Notes under the pieces: model-generated | What the model was told of the DNA's origin: nothing | Databases searched by the model: none | Seen by the model: only the letters and a program-made list of their open reading frames with translations | In this document: positions 1-7,533 of the stretch, one piece after another | Layout of the letters: every line of letters starts with the position of its first letter | Position numbering within the stretch: position 1 is the first letter of the stretch | Source: Bradyrhizobium algeriense | GTDB taxonomy: Bacteria; Pseudomonadota; Alphaproteobacteria; Rhizobiales; Xanthobacteraceae | Direction: 5' to 3' | NCBI RefSeq assembly: GCF_036924595.1 | Contig: NZ_JAZHRV010000001.1 | Coordinates: 1 to 64,000 of the forward strand | DNA: 64,000 bases | Translations under genes and position numbers: made by a program

Positions 1-156
1 CTAGCTTAAGCAAAGCTTGGGCGCTTGATGCCGCGAGCGATGCGGCGGGCAGGGCTGCTGTTCGATGCCGGCCGGACGGCTGGCTCTGGCGAATTCATGA
101 CCGGTAATTCCCTGAAGCGATGATGCGGATTTTGTCGTCGCGGGGCCGGAAAGGGT

Positions 157-753
157 TCAACCCTTCTTGCCGAGCACGAGATCGACCGTATGCGCGGCGA
201 TCTTCTGAAGCTGGGCCTCATCGCCGAAGGCGCGTTCGAGCACGGCCAATCCGCGTGTCACGGTGACGATGTGTAATGCAGCGCTCCCGGGGTCTCCGTT
301 GAACTCGCCGCGCTCGACGCCCTCGGACAAGGCGTCCTGAACCAGGCCGGTGATGCGCGCCACCAGATCCGCGAAGGTTTTGCGGGCGTTCTCGTCCAGC
401 CCTTCACCTTCGACCGACGTCAGCTCCATCAGTCCCCGTGTGGTCGGACATCCGCGGGGCGGCGAGCCGGAACGGAAATTCTTGATCGTCAGATCGAAAA
501 ACGCGGCGAGGCGCTCGCGCAAGGTCCCCGCGCCGAGGGTCTTTTGAAGAGCGCTCACATATTCGCCCGCATAGCGCTCATAGGCGCAGAGAAACAGCGC
601 TTCCTTGCTCCCAAAGGCATTGTAGAGACTGCCGCGCTGGACGCCCGCGTCACGCGCGATGTCCGAGAGCTGTGTGCCCCGCACCCCCTTGCGCCAGAAT
701 TGATCGAAGGCGATGCGCAGGACGTCGTCGTGGTCAAACTCTCGCGGCCTCAC
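157..753 (-). CDS. TetR/AcrR family transcriptional regulator
   Basis: A 198-residue one-component repressor of the TetR family. The N-terminal third carries the helix-turn-helix (about residues 27-47, with TQLSDIARDAG then GSLYNAFGSKEAL, the usual Y-x-F-x-SKE recognition helix end). The rest is the helical ligand and dimer domain. I place the start at a GTG at 753 because a strong Shine-Dalgarno (GGAGG) sits 5 nt upstream; the reading frame stays open further upstream but that part looks like intergenic DNA. It is divergent from the tautomerase gene at 959 across about 205 bp that contain a long inverted repeat, so it probably represses that gene and itself. The ligand cannot be told from the sequence. 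Confidence 0.9.
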   Translation of the reverse strand: MRPREFDHDDVLRIAFDQFWRKGVRGTQLSDIARDAGVQRGSLYNAFGSKEALFLCAYERYAGEYVSALQKTLGAGTLRERLAAFFDLTIKNFRSGSPPRGCPTTRGLMELTSVEGEGLDENARKTFADLVARITGLVQDALSEGVERGEFNGDPGSAALHIVTVTRGLAVLERAFGDEAQLQKIAAHTVDLVLGKKG

Positions 754-812
754 GTTTCCCTCCGCTGTGCACCATCGGTTCAACCCAATCGCCTGACGCC
801 GGCCAAAAAGTA

Positions 813-862
813 TTTGACACAGCGTCGAGAATGCGGGTATCGTTTTTCGACAGCGTGTCAAA
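813..862. promoter_or_regulatory. Divergent promoter/operator between tetR and tautomerase
   Basis: Two outward arms, TTTGACAC at 813-820 and GTGTCAAA at 855-862, form an inverted repeat. The symmetry continues inward (GTCGA / TCGAC) after three unmatched bases. Each arm contains a TTGACA -35-like hexamer on opposite strands, as expected for divergent promoters overlapped by TetR operators. Function is inferred from position between the regulator and its divergent neighbour. Confidence 0.55.
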
Positions 863-958
863 AACTATTGATAGCTCATTTCGTCGATGGGGTGAACCAC
901 CCGTGCGGGAGCCGCCATGGCGCGCGTCCGCGTTACCGGCTCGAGATAAGGACCCGCG

Positions 959-1339
959 ATGCCACTCATCCACATTTCACTGCGTGCCGGAAAGCCGGAA
1001 GCCTACCGGCAGGCGATCTTCGACGGCCTTTACCGCGCGATGCGGGAGACGCTCAACGTGCCCGAAGACGACCAGTTCATGACCATCAGCGAGCATGACG
1101 CTGCGAACTTCCGCTACAGCGCGTCCTGTTATGGTGTCAGCCGAAGCGAAGACGTCGTGTACATCCAGATCACCGTGTTCAACACCCGCACGACAGAACA
1201 GAAGAAAGCGCTGTTCCGGCGCACCGCGGAGTTGCTCGGCAAAAACCCTGGCATCCGGCCCGAGAACGTGTTCGTGAACGTTCTCGAGTCCGCGAAAGAG
1301 AATTGGTCCGTCGGCCACGGCCTCGCGCAATTCGCTTGA
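959..1339 (+). CDS. Tautomerase superfamily protein
   Basis: A 126-residue protein of the 4-oxalocrotonate tautomerase/MSAD superfamily. After removal of the initiator Met, the N-terminus is Pro (MPLIHISLRAGK), the catalytic general base of the superfamily, and two beta-alpha-beta units follow. Its length is about twice the 62-residue 4-OT monomer, matching the fused long forms (MIF/MSAD or DUF1904-like). The Shine-Dalgarno AAGGA lies 7 nt before the ATG. It is divergent from the TetR gene, so expression is probably ligand-inducible. The substrate is unknown; related proteins act on oxo-acids and halogenated acrylates. Confidence 0.85.
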   Translation: MPLIHISLRAGKPEAYRQAIFDGLYRAMRETLNVPEDDQFMTISEHDAANFRYSASCYGVSRSEDVVYIQITVFNTRTTEQKKALFRRTAELLGKNPGIRPENVFVNVLESAKENWSVGHGLAQFA

Positions 1340-1346
1340 GGCGACA

Positions 1347-1667
1347 CTACATCTGAATATCGGGCCTGAAGAGGGCGCGAACCGTCCATTTCATCCGCGG
1401 CTGACTTTGTCTGATGCAGAAACGGCCGTCGATAACGGGCACATTGATAATCGAAGAAGGCTTGTTGCCGCAGCAATGCTGGAGGCTGTCCGGGAAACCC
1501 GGCTGGTAGATGTAGAAGCGCGCATAGAAGGGTTCGACGGTGACCATCAGGTCGATCGAATTCAGGCCGCGCGGAATCTCGTCGCGCAGGTCAACCAGGC
1601 GGTCGCCGGGATTGCAGGCCAAGGCGGCCGTGACCAGGAGCCAGTTCATCCCGACAGAGTAGACCAT
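1347..1667 (-). CDS. Possible small protein, weakly supported
   Basis: An open frame of 106 codons with an N-terminal hydrophobic stretch (NWLLVTAALAC) and several Cys residues. I recognise no family. There is no convincing ribosome binding site before the first start or the internal Met at 1649. It lies in an otherwise empty stretch between the tautomerase gene and the DUF892 gene, downstream of a hairpin. It may be spurious. Confidence 0.22.
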   Translation of the reverse strand: MVYSVGMNWLLVTAALACNPGDRLVDLRDEIPRGLNSIDLMVTVEPFYARFYIYQPGFPDSLQHCCGNKPSSIINVPVIDGRFCIRQSQPRMKWTVRALFRPDIQM

Positions 1668-1682
1668 TTCGTGCTGAGCAAA

Positions 1683-1701
1683 AGACCGCCCAAGGCGGTC
1701 T
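1683..1701 (-). terminator. Rho-independent-type hairpin
   Basis: AGACCGCC (1683-1690) and GGCGGTCT (1694-1701) form an 8-bp GC-rich stem with a 3-nt loop. Read on the minus strand the stem is followed by TTTT. It lies downstream of the DUF892 gene, whose transcript it would end. Confidence 0.55.
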
Positions 1702-1756
1702 CTGTGCGGTTCTGTCAGAGAATGCTCAGGCTACATGGATCGCAGTGTTGCAGGCT

Positions 1757-1832
1757 CTAGATTCTTGGTTTGACGTTTGACGCGTTTTCTTGACGCGAAC
1801 CGACCTCCACTTCGCTGGAAAACGCTTTAGCC
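1757..1832 (-). repeat. Dispersed palindromic repeat, copy 1 (GCGTTTTC family)
   Basis: Read on the minus strand this stretch contains AAAGCGTTTTC, then AGCGAAGTGG, then GGTTCGCGT, then AAGAAAACGCGTC, then AATCTAGAG. The same ordered blocks occur at about 31928-31998 on the plus strand. The GCGTTTTC and GAAAACGC blocks can pair. Both copies are immediately 3' of a gene. Confidence 0.7.
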
Positions 1833-1837
1833 GGCAA

Positions 1838-2332
1838 TCACGCCGCCAGCGCGTCCGGATTGACTTCGCCCTTGGCGATATCGGTGAGAAGGGCGTCGGC
1901 CTCTTTCTCTTCCAAGAGGCTGTCGTGCAACAGCATCTGGTCGTCACGCAGGTCGAGCTGGCCGGCAAGTGCTGCGGCCGAGCCGTAAGCGGCGATCTCG
2001 TAGTGCTCGAGCTTCTGGACGGATGCGATCAGGCCCGCATCGCGAAGATCGTCTCCCTCCAGGATGCCGAGCATCTTGCGGGTTTCACCGATGAGGGCCT
2101 GCATGGCCTGATCGACATGCTCCGTCGGGTCGGCGCCATGCTTGCGAAGGATACTGATAAGGCGTTCCTTCTGCCTCATTGTCTCCGCATGATGGTCCAC
2201 CAGGGCATCCTTCAACGCCGGATGCGACGCGGCCGCCGCCATGCGCAGCAGCGCTTCCGCAAGCTGGTCCTCGACACTCACCAGTTCCTGCAGTTCGGCG
2301 AGGTACATGTCCTTGAAATTGCTGATTTCCAT
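1838..2332 (-). CDS. DUF892 (YciE/YciF-type) ferritin-like protein
   Basis: A 164-residue, all-helical protein of the DUF892/YciF family, a ferritin-like four-helix bundle linked to stress responses. Recognisable features are the N-terminal FKDMYLAELQELVSVEDQL segment and Glu/His residues placed for a di-iron site (E in VEDQL, HHAETM, KLEHYEIAAYG, LLEEKEAD). The start at ATG 2332 is chosen because AAGGA lies about 8 nt upstream; a longer upstream frame has no such site. It is transcribed alone. YciE/F-type proteins usually sit in stress regulons, but no regulator binding site was recognised here. Confidence 0.85.
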   Translation of the reverse strand: MEISNFKDMYLAELQELVSVEDQLAEALLRMAAAASHPALKDALVDHHAETMRQKERLISILRKHGADPTEHVDQAMQALIGETRKMLGILEGDDLRDAGLIASVQKLEHYEIAAYGSAAALAGQLDLRDDQMLLHDSLLEEKEADALLTDIAKGEVNPDALAA

Positions 2333-2501
2333 GACGAAATCCTTATCGCAGGAGTGTACGGGACTTTCCCGAGGCGTCGCTGAATTCCGGAAAGCAGCCG
2401 GCACGCGCCGATCGGCCTTATCGTGTTCGAGGCCGACAATGTCTCTCAACGAGGCTACGACGCATCTGGTTCCCGACCAGGCGCCAGGAGGAGGTGTACC
2501 G

Positions 2502-2690
2502 ATGACGGAATGGTATTTTGTTTGGGTCGAAGGTCTGCGCGGGCCCATGCCGCAGAAATGGTCATCGGATGGGCTCTGGGGCCAGGTCGGGCGTCAGGAT
2601 GTCATTGTCCGTTTCGCGCTGAGCGATGCGGAGGCGCATCTGCCGCTCGACGAGCTGGCGAGGCTGCATCCCATTCCTGACGGGAGGTAG
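2502..2690 (+). CDS. Small protein of unknown function (62 aa)
   Basis: A 62-residue protein (MTEWYFVWVEGLRG...) preceded by a very strong purine-rich ribosome binding site, AGGAGGAGG, about 7 nt before the ATG. That site is the main reason to believe it is real. It is rich in aromatic residues at the N-terminus and has no signal peptide, membrane segment or Cys motif. It is divergent from the DUF892 gene. I do not recognise a family. Confidence 0.6.
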   Translation: MTEWYFVWVEGLRGPMPQKWSSDGLWGQVGRQDVIVRFALSDAEAHLPLDELARLHPIPDGR

Positions 2691-3021
2691 TCGGGCCGCG
2701 GTCGGCGGCCGCCACAAGATTTTCACACTTGGTTTTTGTCTGGAACATTTGGCTTTGTTCGGAACATTGCGAATTTGATTTCGTTGCCGGGTTGAACGGG
2801 CGCCAGGAGGCACCACTGTTCCGAACTCAATTCGCCCTGCGGCGGATTTGAAAGCGAACTTGCGAACCAGCGCGCGGTGCTGGTGGGGACGAGCGATCAG
2901 GATCCGACACCCTTGACGCTTGATCCTCCGCAAGGAGCGGCCGCGTGTGGTCTTGGCCGTTGCGCGGTCCTCAACCAACCAGAAGCCGGAAAACCAACCA
3001 AAGCTAGTTAAGGAGTCGTGC
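2691..3021. other. Intergenic stretch, no gene seen
   Basis: About 330 bases with no convincing coding frame. A Shine-Dalgarno AAGGAG at its right end belongs to the next gene. Short direct repeats (GTCTGGAACATTTGG and TTCGGAACATTGCG, near 2739-2770) were noticed but not assigned a role. Confidence 0.4.
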
Positions 3022-3312
3022 ATGAAATTGAACTCGGCACAGGTGGAACGCGCTCTTATGCAATTCGAAGCCCAGGCGCTCCCGGATGATCATCCGGTGG
3101 TCCCGCAACTGGCCAGCATGTTTGGCGATCACACCTTCTTCATCGACAGCGGCGGGCTCAACGTCCTGGAACCGACCGAGGCTTCCCAGCCGGAAGCGCC
3201 CGTCGGCATGATTGTAAACCTTGCCTATTGGAGCGATGAGACCCTGACGAAACTGTCGCCGCACGAGCCCGAGCCCACAGGCGTTATCGTCAGCCTCGAA
3301 TCCAGACACTGA
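3022..3312 (+). CDS. Hypothetical protein (96 aa)
   Basis: A 96-residue acidic protein (MKLNSAQVERALMQFEAQALPDDHPVVPQLASMFGDHTFF..., shown here only in part) with an AAGGAG ribosome binding site 6 nt before the ATG at 3022. The frame is open further upstream, but only this start has a site. No signal peptide or membrane segment is visible. The name and function are unknown. Confidence 0.65.
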   Translation: MKLNSAQVERALMQFEAQALPDDHPVVPQLASMFGDHTFFIDSGGLNVLEPTEASQPEAPVGMIVNLAYWSDETLTKLSPHEPEPTGVIVSLESRH

Positions 3313-3410
3313 CGCCTGCAGGAGCGATCATTTCGCGGCGGGTCCGGTCACGACGTATCGGGCCGGACCTGCTGCGATCTGCAGGTCCGCTTGTGCTGCG
3401 TCGGCGTCGG

Positions 3411-3659
3411 TCAGGTTTCGAAATGAACCCCGATCCGCCTCTCTTTCCGCCAGACGACGCGGCACGGCAGATGGAGGTGGTCGGCTTCGATCACCAGCGT
3501 GAAGCGTTCGGGAATGCCGACGGGCGAGATCACCTCGAGTGCGGCGCCGGTTTCGGAAAGGTTGCGGACCGTGCAATCGAAAGCAGCGCCGCCGCCAAAC
3601 GAAATCTTGCCCGCCTTCAACAGCCGCCGCCGCGGTGCTATTCTGTGCTCGTCCACCAC
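3411..3659 (-). CDS. PilZ domain protein
   Basis: An 82-residue single-domain PilZ protein, a candidate cyclic-di-GMP receptor. The two signature elements are present: an RRR motif near the N-terminus (APRRRLLKAG, about residues 8-17) and the N-x-S-x-x-G motif (NLSETGAAL, about residues 34-42). The start is a GTG with GGAGG 5 nt upstream. Such small PilZ proteins act in trans on motility or exopolysaccharide targets. The window also encodes two EAL proteins (9768 and 53615) that relate to the same second messenger, but no target sits next to it. Confidence 0.82.
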   Translation of the reverse strand: MVDEHRIAPRRRLLKAGKISFGGGAAFDCTVRNLSETGAALEVISPVGIPERFTLVIEADHLHLPCRVVWRKERRIGVHFET

Positions 3660-3792
3660 CTGGACCTCCGCTTGAACAGGCTAGTTTTTGAACAGCGTAG
3701 TTTTCGGCCTCCGAGGTTACTATCCCGTTACCGTACATACCAGCGCTGATGCAACGAAAGGTGGTAGGCCGCCAGAGGGCCATTCTGTCAGC

Positions 3793-4815
3793 TCATCGGG
3801 CCTGACCATCCGTCCGCGCCCGCCGTCCCTCGATCGGATAGGCCGGATCGTTGAACCCCGGCGTCGAGGGATGGCCGCTCACCACCAGGCGGTCGATCAG
3901 CGCCTCGTCCTCGGCCGTGAAGCGATAGTCGAGCGCCTTCAGGTAATCGTCCCATTGTTCCTCGGTGCGGGGACCTGCGATGACAGCCGAGACGAACGAT
4001 GAATTCAGCACCCATGAAACCGCGAACTGTCCGGCGGTGATGCCGCGGGCCTCGGCATGCCGTTTGATCTCCTGGGCGAGCTGCAGCGATTCCGGCCGCC
4101 ATTCGGTCTGCATCATGCGCTTGTCGGCGCGCCCCGCACGGGTGTCCTTGTCGGGCGCAGCATCCGGTCTGTACTTGCCGGTCAGCACGCCGCGCGCCAG
4201 CGGGCTATAGGGCACGATGCCGAGGCCGTAATAGCCGCAGGCCGGAAAATGCTCGACTTCCGGCATGCGGTTCATGGCGTTGTAATAGGGCTGGCTGACG
4301 ATCGGGCGGTCGATGCCGTTGTTGTCGCAGATGTTGCAGATCTCGGCGACGCGCCAGGCGCGGTAGTTCGACACGCCGAAATAGCGGATCTTGCCCTGGC
4401 GCATCAGGTCGCCGATGGCGCGCACCGTCTCCTCCAACGGTGTCGCGTGGTCCTCCTTGTGCAAATAGTAGATGTCGATGAAATCAGTGCCGAGCCGTTT
4501 CAAGCTTTCTTCCGCCGCCTGCAGCACCCAGCGCCGCGACAGCCCGCCGCGATTGGGATCGTCGCCGATCTGGTTGGCGAGCTTTGTCGCCAGAATCCAG
4601 TTGTGCCTGTTGTTGGAGATGGCGCGGCCGACCACCTGCTCGGACTGGCCGCCATTATAGGCGTCGGCAGAATCGATGAAGTTGATGCCGGCCTCGCGCG
4701 CCTTTGCGACGATGCGCGACGACGTCGCCTCGTCGGTGGGGCCGCCGAACATCATGGTGCCCAGACAGATCGGCGAAATCTTCAGGCCGCTGCGGCCAAG
4801 TTGGCGGTATTGCAT
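3793..4815 (-). CDS. Aldo/keto reductase
   Basis: A 340-residue NADPH-dependent oxidoreductase of the aldo/keto reductase superfamily (YhdN/Tas-like). The catalytic tetrad is visible: Asp and Tyr in FIDSADAYNGGQSE, Lys in ILATKLANQ, His in IYYLHKED. The C-terminal cofactor-binding VIAGPRTEEQWDD is also present. The ATG at 4815 has GGAGG 9 nt upstream; an open extension upstream runs into a palindromic repeat and is rejected as coding. It is monocistronic. The substrate is not predictable. Confidence 0.92.
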   Translation of the reverse strand: MQYRQLGRSGLKISPICLGTMMFGGPTDEATSSRIVAKAREAGINFIDSADAYNGGQSEQVVGRAISNNRHNWILATKLANQIGDDPNRGGLSRRWVLQAAEESLKRLGTDFIDIYYLHKEDHATPLEETVRAIGDLMRQGKIRYFGVSNYRAWRVAEICNICDNNGIDRPIVSQPYYNAMNRMPEVEHFPACGYYGLGIVPYSPLARGVLTGKYRPDAAPDKDTRAGRADKRMMQTEWRPESLQLAQEIKRHAEARGITAGQFAVSWVLNSSFVSAVIAGPRTEEQWDDYLKALDYRFTAEDEALIDRLVVSGHPSTPGFNDPAYPIEGRRARTDGQAR

Positions 4816-4842
4816 CGGGTGGGTCCTCCACATTCGTTGCAT

Positions 4843-4970
4843 TCTCTCCCTCTCCCCGTTCTTCACGGGGAGAGGGTCGGGGTGAGGGGCTCTCTCTACA
4901 GGTGGACTCGCTGAGAGAGCCCCTCACCCGGCGCTTTGCGCCGACCTCTCCCCGCAAGAGCGGGGCGAGG
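4843..4970. repeat. Composite palindromic intergenic repeat
   Basis: Two inverted modules face each other. The first contains CTCCCTCTCCCCG / CGGGGAGAGGG, and the second CCCCTCACCCGGCGC and CTCTCCCCGC / GCGGGGCGAGG. The inner arms GAGGGGCTCTCT and AGAGAGCCCCTC also pair. It fills the gap between two minus-strand genes. This is a REP-like element; no transposase is nearby. Confidence 0.65.
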
Positions 4971-4982
4971 TAAAAAAACGCT

Positions 4983-5408
4983 TCAACTCTCGTTCTTCAA
5001 TATCTTGAACACGCCGCTCGCCATCGCGATACAGCGTTTGTCGACGGTCAATTCCGTTGTGATGAAAATGAGGCTGCGGGTCGAGCGCACCACATGCGGC
5101 TTCGACACCAAAACCTCGCCGATCTTGCCGGCTTCGACAAAGTGCGTATCGAGCTGCACCGTTGCCAGCGTCGGCTTGCCCGAAACGAAGCGGGCGGTCA
5201 TGCCGCAGGTGCGGTCGGCGAAAGTCATGATCACGCCGCCCTGCACCAGGCCGCGGCGGTTGTGATGCTTGTCCTCGGTAGCAAGTGCGTATTCGTGCGT
5301 GCCGCCGACCACGCGCTGCCATAGCGGGCCGATCAGGTGCAGGAATCCTGAGGTTTCGACGATCTTCCAGCCGTCGGATTTGAGTTTGTCCGCGGCCTTG
5401 GCTGTCAT
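4983..5408 (-). CDS. PaaI-family (hotdog) thioesterase
   Basis: A 141-residue hotdog-fold protein of the PaaI/4HBT-II group that would hydrolyse acyl- or aryl-CoA thioesters. The family core is visible: HHNRRGLVQGGVIMTFADRTCGM (given in part), where a conserved Asn/Gly-x-x-x-GG loop precedes the long helix, and the AMASGVFKIL C-terminal strand. A second, non-identical family member lies at 42621. The start has GGAAAG 7 nt upstream. No pathway partner is adjacent, so the substrate is open. Confidence 0.82.
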   Translation of the reverse strand: MTAKAADKLKSDGWKIVETSGFLHLIGPLWQRVVGGTHEYALATEDKHHNRRGLVQGGVIMTFADRTCGMTARFVSGKPTLATVQLDTHFVEAGKIGEVLVSKPHVVRSTRSLIFITTELTVDKRCIAMASGVFKILKNES

Positions 5409-5488
5409 GTCGTGCTTTCCGTTTCCTGCGGGCTGTCATGCTGTCCGGGGTCATTTCATCTGATGCGCGGCTGTTGTAGTCAAGCGGG

Positions 5489-6118
5489 ATGGTCCGGGCA
5501 TTCGACGATACCACAAGGCGGAATATTGCAGGGCTTTGCGCGGCATTTGCGCGGGTGCCGTCCGGCGAGGCGGTAGCCGGGCTGAAACGCGCCGCGGTGG
5601 CGATTGCGTTGACGGAAGCTGAGGCCGGCGGCGGGACGACGTTTCTGCTGACCCTTCGCGCCGCGACCTTGCGTTCGCACGCCGCGCAATGGGCGCTGCC
5701 AGGCGGGCGCTGCGACCATGGCGAGACGCAGGCGCAGGCCGCGCTGCGCGAGCTGCACGAAGAACTCGGCGTTGGCCTCGGCGAGGGCGATGTGCTCGGC
5801 CTGCTCGACGATTACCCGACGCGGTCAGGCTATCTCATTACGCCTGTGGTGGTCTGGGTGAGCACCAGCGCAGCTCTCGTGCCCAACCCCGCGGAGGTCG
5901 CCTCGGTGCATCGCGTAGCCCTCGCCGATATCGAACGCAACGACGCCTTCAGCTTCACCACGATCCCAGAAAGCACGCGGCGCGTGATCCGCTTCCGCCA
6001 TGCCGGTCAGCACATCCACGCGCCGACGGCGGCGCTGATCTATCAATTTGCCGAAGTGCTGGCGGGAAGAAGCACCCGCGTCGCGGAACTGGAACAGCCG
6101 GTGTTCGCGTGGAGGTAG
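5489..6118 (+). CDS. Nudix hydrolase, CoA-pyrophosphatase type
   Basis: A 209-residue Nudix protein. The Nudix box is complete (residues about 73-95: G-x5-E-x7-REL-x-EELG within GRCDHGETQAQAALRELHEE). The segment before it, LLTLRAATLRSHAAQWALPGG, resembles the UPF0035/CoA signature found in enzymes that split CoA into 3',5'-ADP and phosphopantetheine. That points to a CoA or acyl-CoA diphosphatase rather than MutT. It is divergent from the thioesterase gene at 5408 with about 80 bp between them. Confidence 0.85.
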   Translation: MVRAFDDTTRRNIAGLCAAFARVPSGEAVAGLKRAAVAIALTEAEAGGGTTFLLTLRAATLRSHAAQWALPGGRCDHGETQAQAALRELHEELGVGLGEGDVLGLLDDYPTRSGYLITPVVVWVSTSAALVPNPAEVASVHRVALADIERNDAFSFTTIPESTRRVIRFRHAGQHIHAPTAALIYQFAEVLAGRSTRVAELEQPVFAWR

Positions 6119-6263
6119 GACTGCGCATCCACCTCACGATGTGAGATGCGATGGTCGCAATGACGATGTAAGCACCTCATTCGGAAGTCAGCTTGCGAAT
6201 GCCGGTTGTTTCAGCAACGATGGCCGCGCCAATAACAAGAACAGTCCTGGGAGCGCGCTCATC

Positions 6264-7244
6264 ATGTCCACGTGGATCAAGAGCTTTTGTGTCGTCGCCG
6301 CATTGCTCGGCCCGAGCGTAGCCATCGATTCAGCGCGAGCACAAAACTATCCCGCCCGCGCCATCACGCTCGTCATTCCATTCGCGCCCGGCGGCAGCAC
6401 CTCGATCGTCGGCCGCGCCATTGCCGACAAGATCAGCGAACTGCTCGGCGAGAAGGTCGTGGTCGACAATCGTCCCGGCGCCGGCGGCACGGTCGGCACC
6501 AAGGCGGTCGCCAAAAGCGATCCCGATGGCTACACGCTGCTGCTGGGTTACACCGGCACGCTGGCGATCGGCCCCTCGCTCTACAAGAACCCCGGCTACG
6601 ATCCGCGCAAGGATTTTGCGCCGATCGGCCTGATCGGCAACGCGCCGAATTCGCTGGTGGTGCATCCGTCATTCCCCGCGAAAAACGTCGCCGAACTGGT
6701 CGCCTATGCGAAGGCCAATCCCGACAAGGTCAATTTCGGCTCGGCTGGCGCCGGTACCGCCAGCCACATCACCGGCGAATATTTTGCCCGCGCCGCCGGC
6801 ATCAAGCTGGTGCACATTCCCTACAAGGGCACCGGCCCGGCGCTGACCGATCTCCTCGGCGGCCACATCCCGATGGCGTTCGCGCCGATCCCGGCCTCGC
6901 ATCCCAATGTCTCCGCCGGCAAGCTGCGCGCGCTCGCAGTCACCAGCATCACCCGTTCGGGCCTGCTGCCCGACGTGCCGACGATGATCGAAGCGGGCCT
7001 GTCCGGTTTCGACGCCTCGCTCTATTACGGCCTCGTCGCGCCCGCTGGCACGCCGCGGCCGATCATCGACAAGCTCAACAAGGCGCTGCGAGATGCGCTC
7101 GCTTACGACGAGGTAAAGAAGCAGTTGGGCAATGACGGCACCGATATCACGCCCGGCACACCGGAAGACTATGCCGCCTTCATCGACAAGGATGAGAAGA
7201 AATGGTCGCAGCTCGTGAAGGCCAGCGGTGTCGAGCAGGAGTGA
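6264..7244 (+). CDS. Bug/TctC-family tripartite tricarboxylate transporter binding protein
   Basis: A 326-residue exported solute-binding protein of the Bug family. A Sec signal peptide covers about residues 1-27, ending SARAQ. The mature start YPARAITLVIPFAPGGSTSIVGR carries the family's PFAPGG phosphate-loop-like motif, followed by NRPGAGGTVGT, both contributing to carboxylate binding. No TctA or TctB membrane gene is adjacent, so it is an orphan, which is usual for Bug proteins. The ATG at 6264 is chosen because the signal peptide begins there. Ligands of this family are mostly carboxylates; the specific ligand is unknown. Confidence 0.9.
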   Translation: MSTWIKSFCVVAALLGPSVAIDSARAQNYPARAITLVIPFAPGGSTSIVGRAIADKISELLGEKVVVDNRPGAGGTVGTKAVAKSDPDGYTLLLGYTGTLAIGPSLYKNPGYDPRKDFAPIGLIGNAPNSLVVHPSFPAKNVAELVAYAKANPDKVNFGSAGAGTASHITGEYFARAAGIKLVHIPYKGTGPALTDLLGGHIPMAFAPIPASHPNVSAGKLRALAVTSITRSGLLPDVPTMIEAGLSGFDASLYYGLVAPAGTPRPIIDKLNKALRDALAYDEVKKQLGNDGTDITPGTPEDYAAFIDKDEKKWSQLVKASGVEQE

Positions 7245-7264
7245 GTGGCGAGATGGGACTCTTC

Positions 7265-7461
7265 CCTTCTCCCATCGAAGTCGGATGTATCCGACTTCGA
7301 CCAAATTTAATGCTCAACTCGGGTAAACCCGAGTTGAGGTGGGAGAAGGTGGCATAGGCGGCCTATGGCCGCCGTCTCTTAGAACGCCGATGCTTCGCAT
7401 CGGCGTCCTATTTTAGTACAGCAATGGCCGCCTATGCCACCTTCTCCCCACAAGGGAGAAG
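7265..7461. repeat. Cluster of nested inverted repeats
   Basis: Six stems lie in 200 bp. Outer arms CCTTCTCCCA (7265-7274) and TGGGAGAAGG (7340-7349) enclose two hairpins, CGAAGTCGGAT/ATCCGACTTCG and CAACTCGGGT/ACCCGAGTTG. A perfect 19-bp pair (7345-7363 with 7426-7444) encloses ACGCCGATGC/GCATCGGCGT. CTTCTCCC/GGGAGAAG (7441-7461) closes the block. It sits between two plus-strand genes and could end the upstream transcript. It looks like mosaic REP/RUP-type elements inserted into each other. Confidence 0.75.
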
Positions 7462-7533
7462 GAAGAAAGAGCGCCGCGGAAGTTCGGGCCGTTTCGGGGC
7501 TGACTTCACGGGCACGCTTGCTACAACGAGGCC

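Noticed and set aside
1..156. Possible coding frame at the left edge on the minus strand
   Set aside because: The frame is Arg/Pro-rich with no ribosome site and overlaps the 3' end of the TetR gene.
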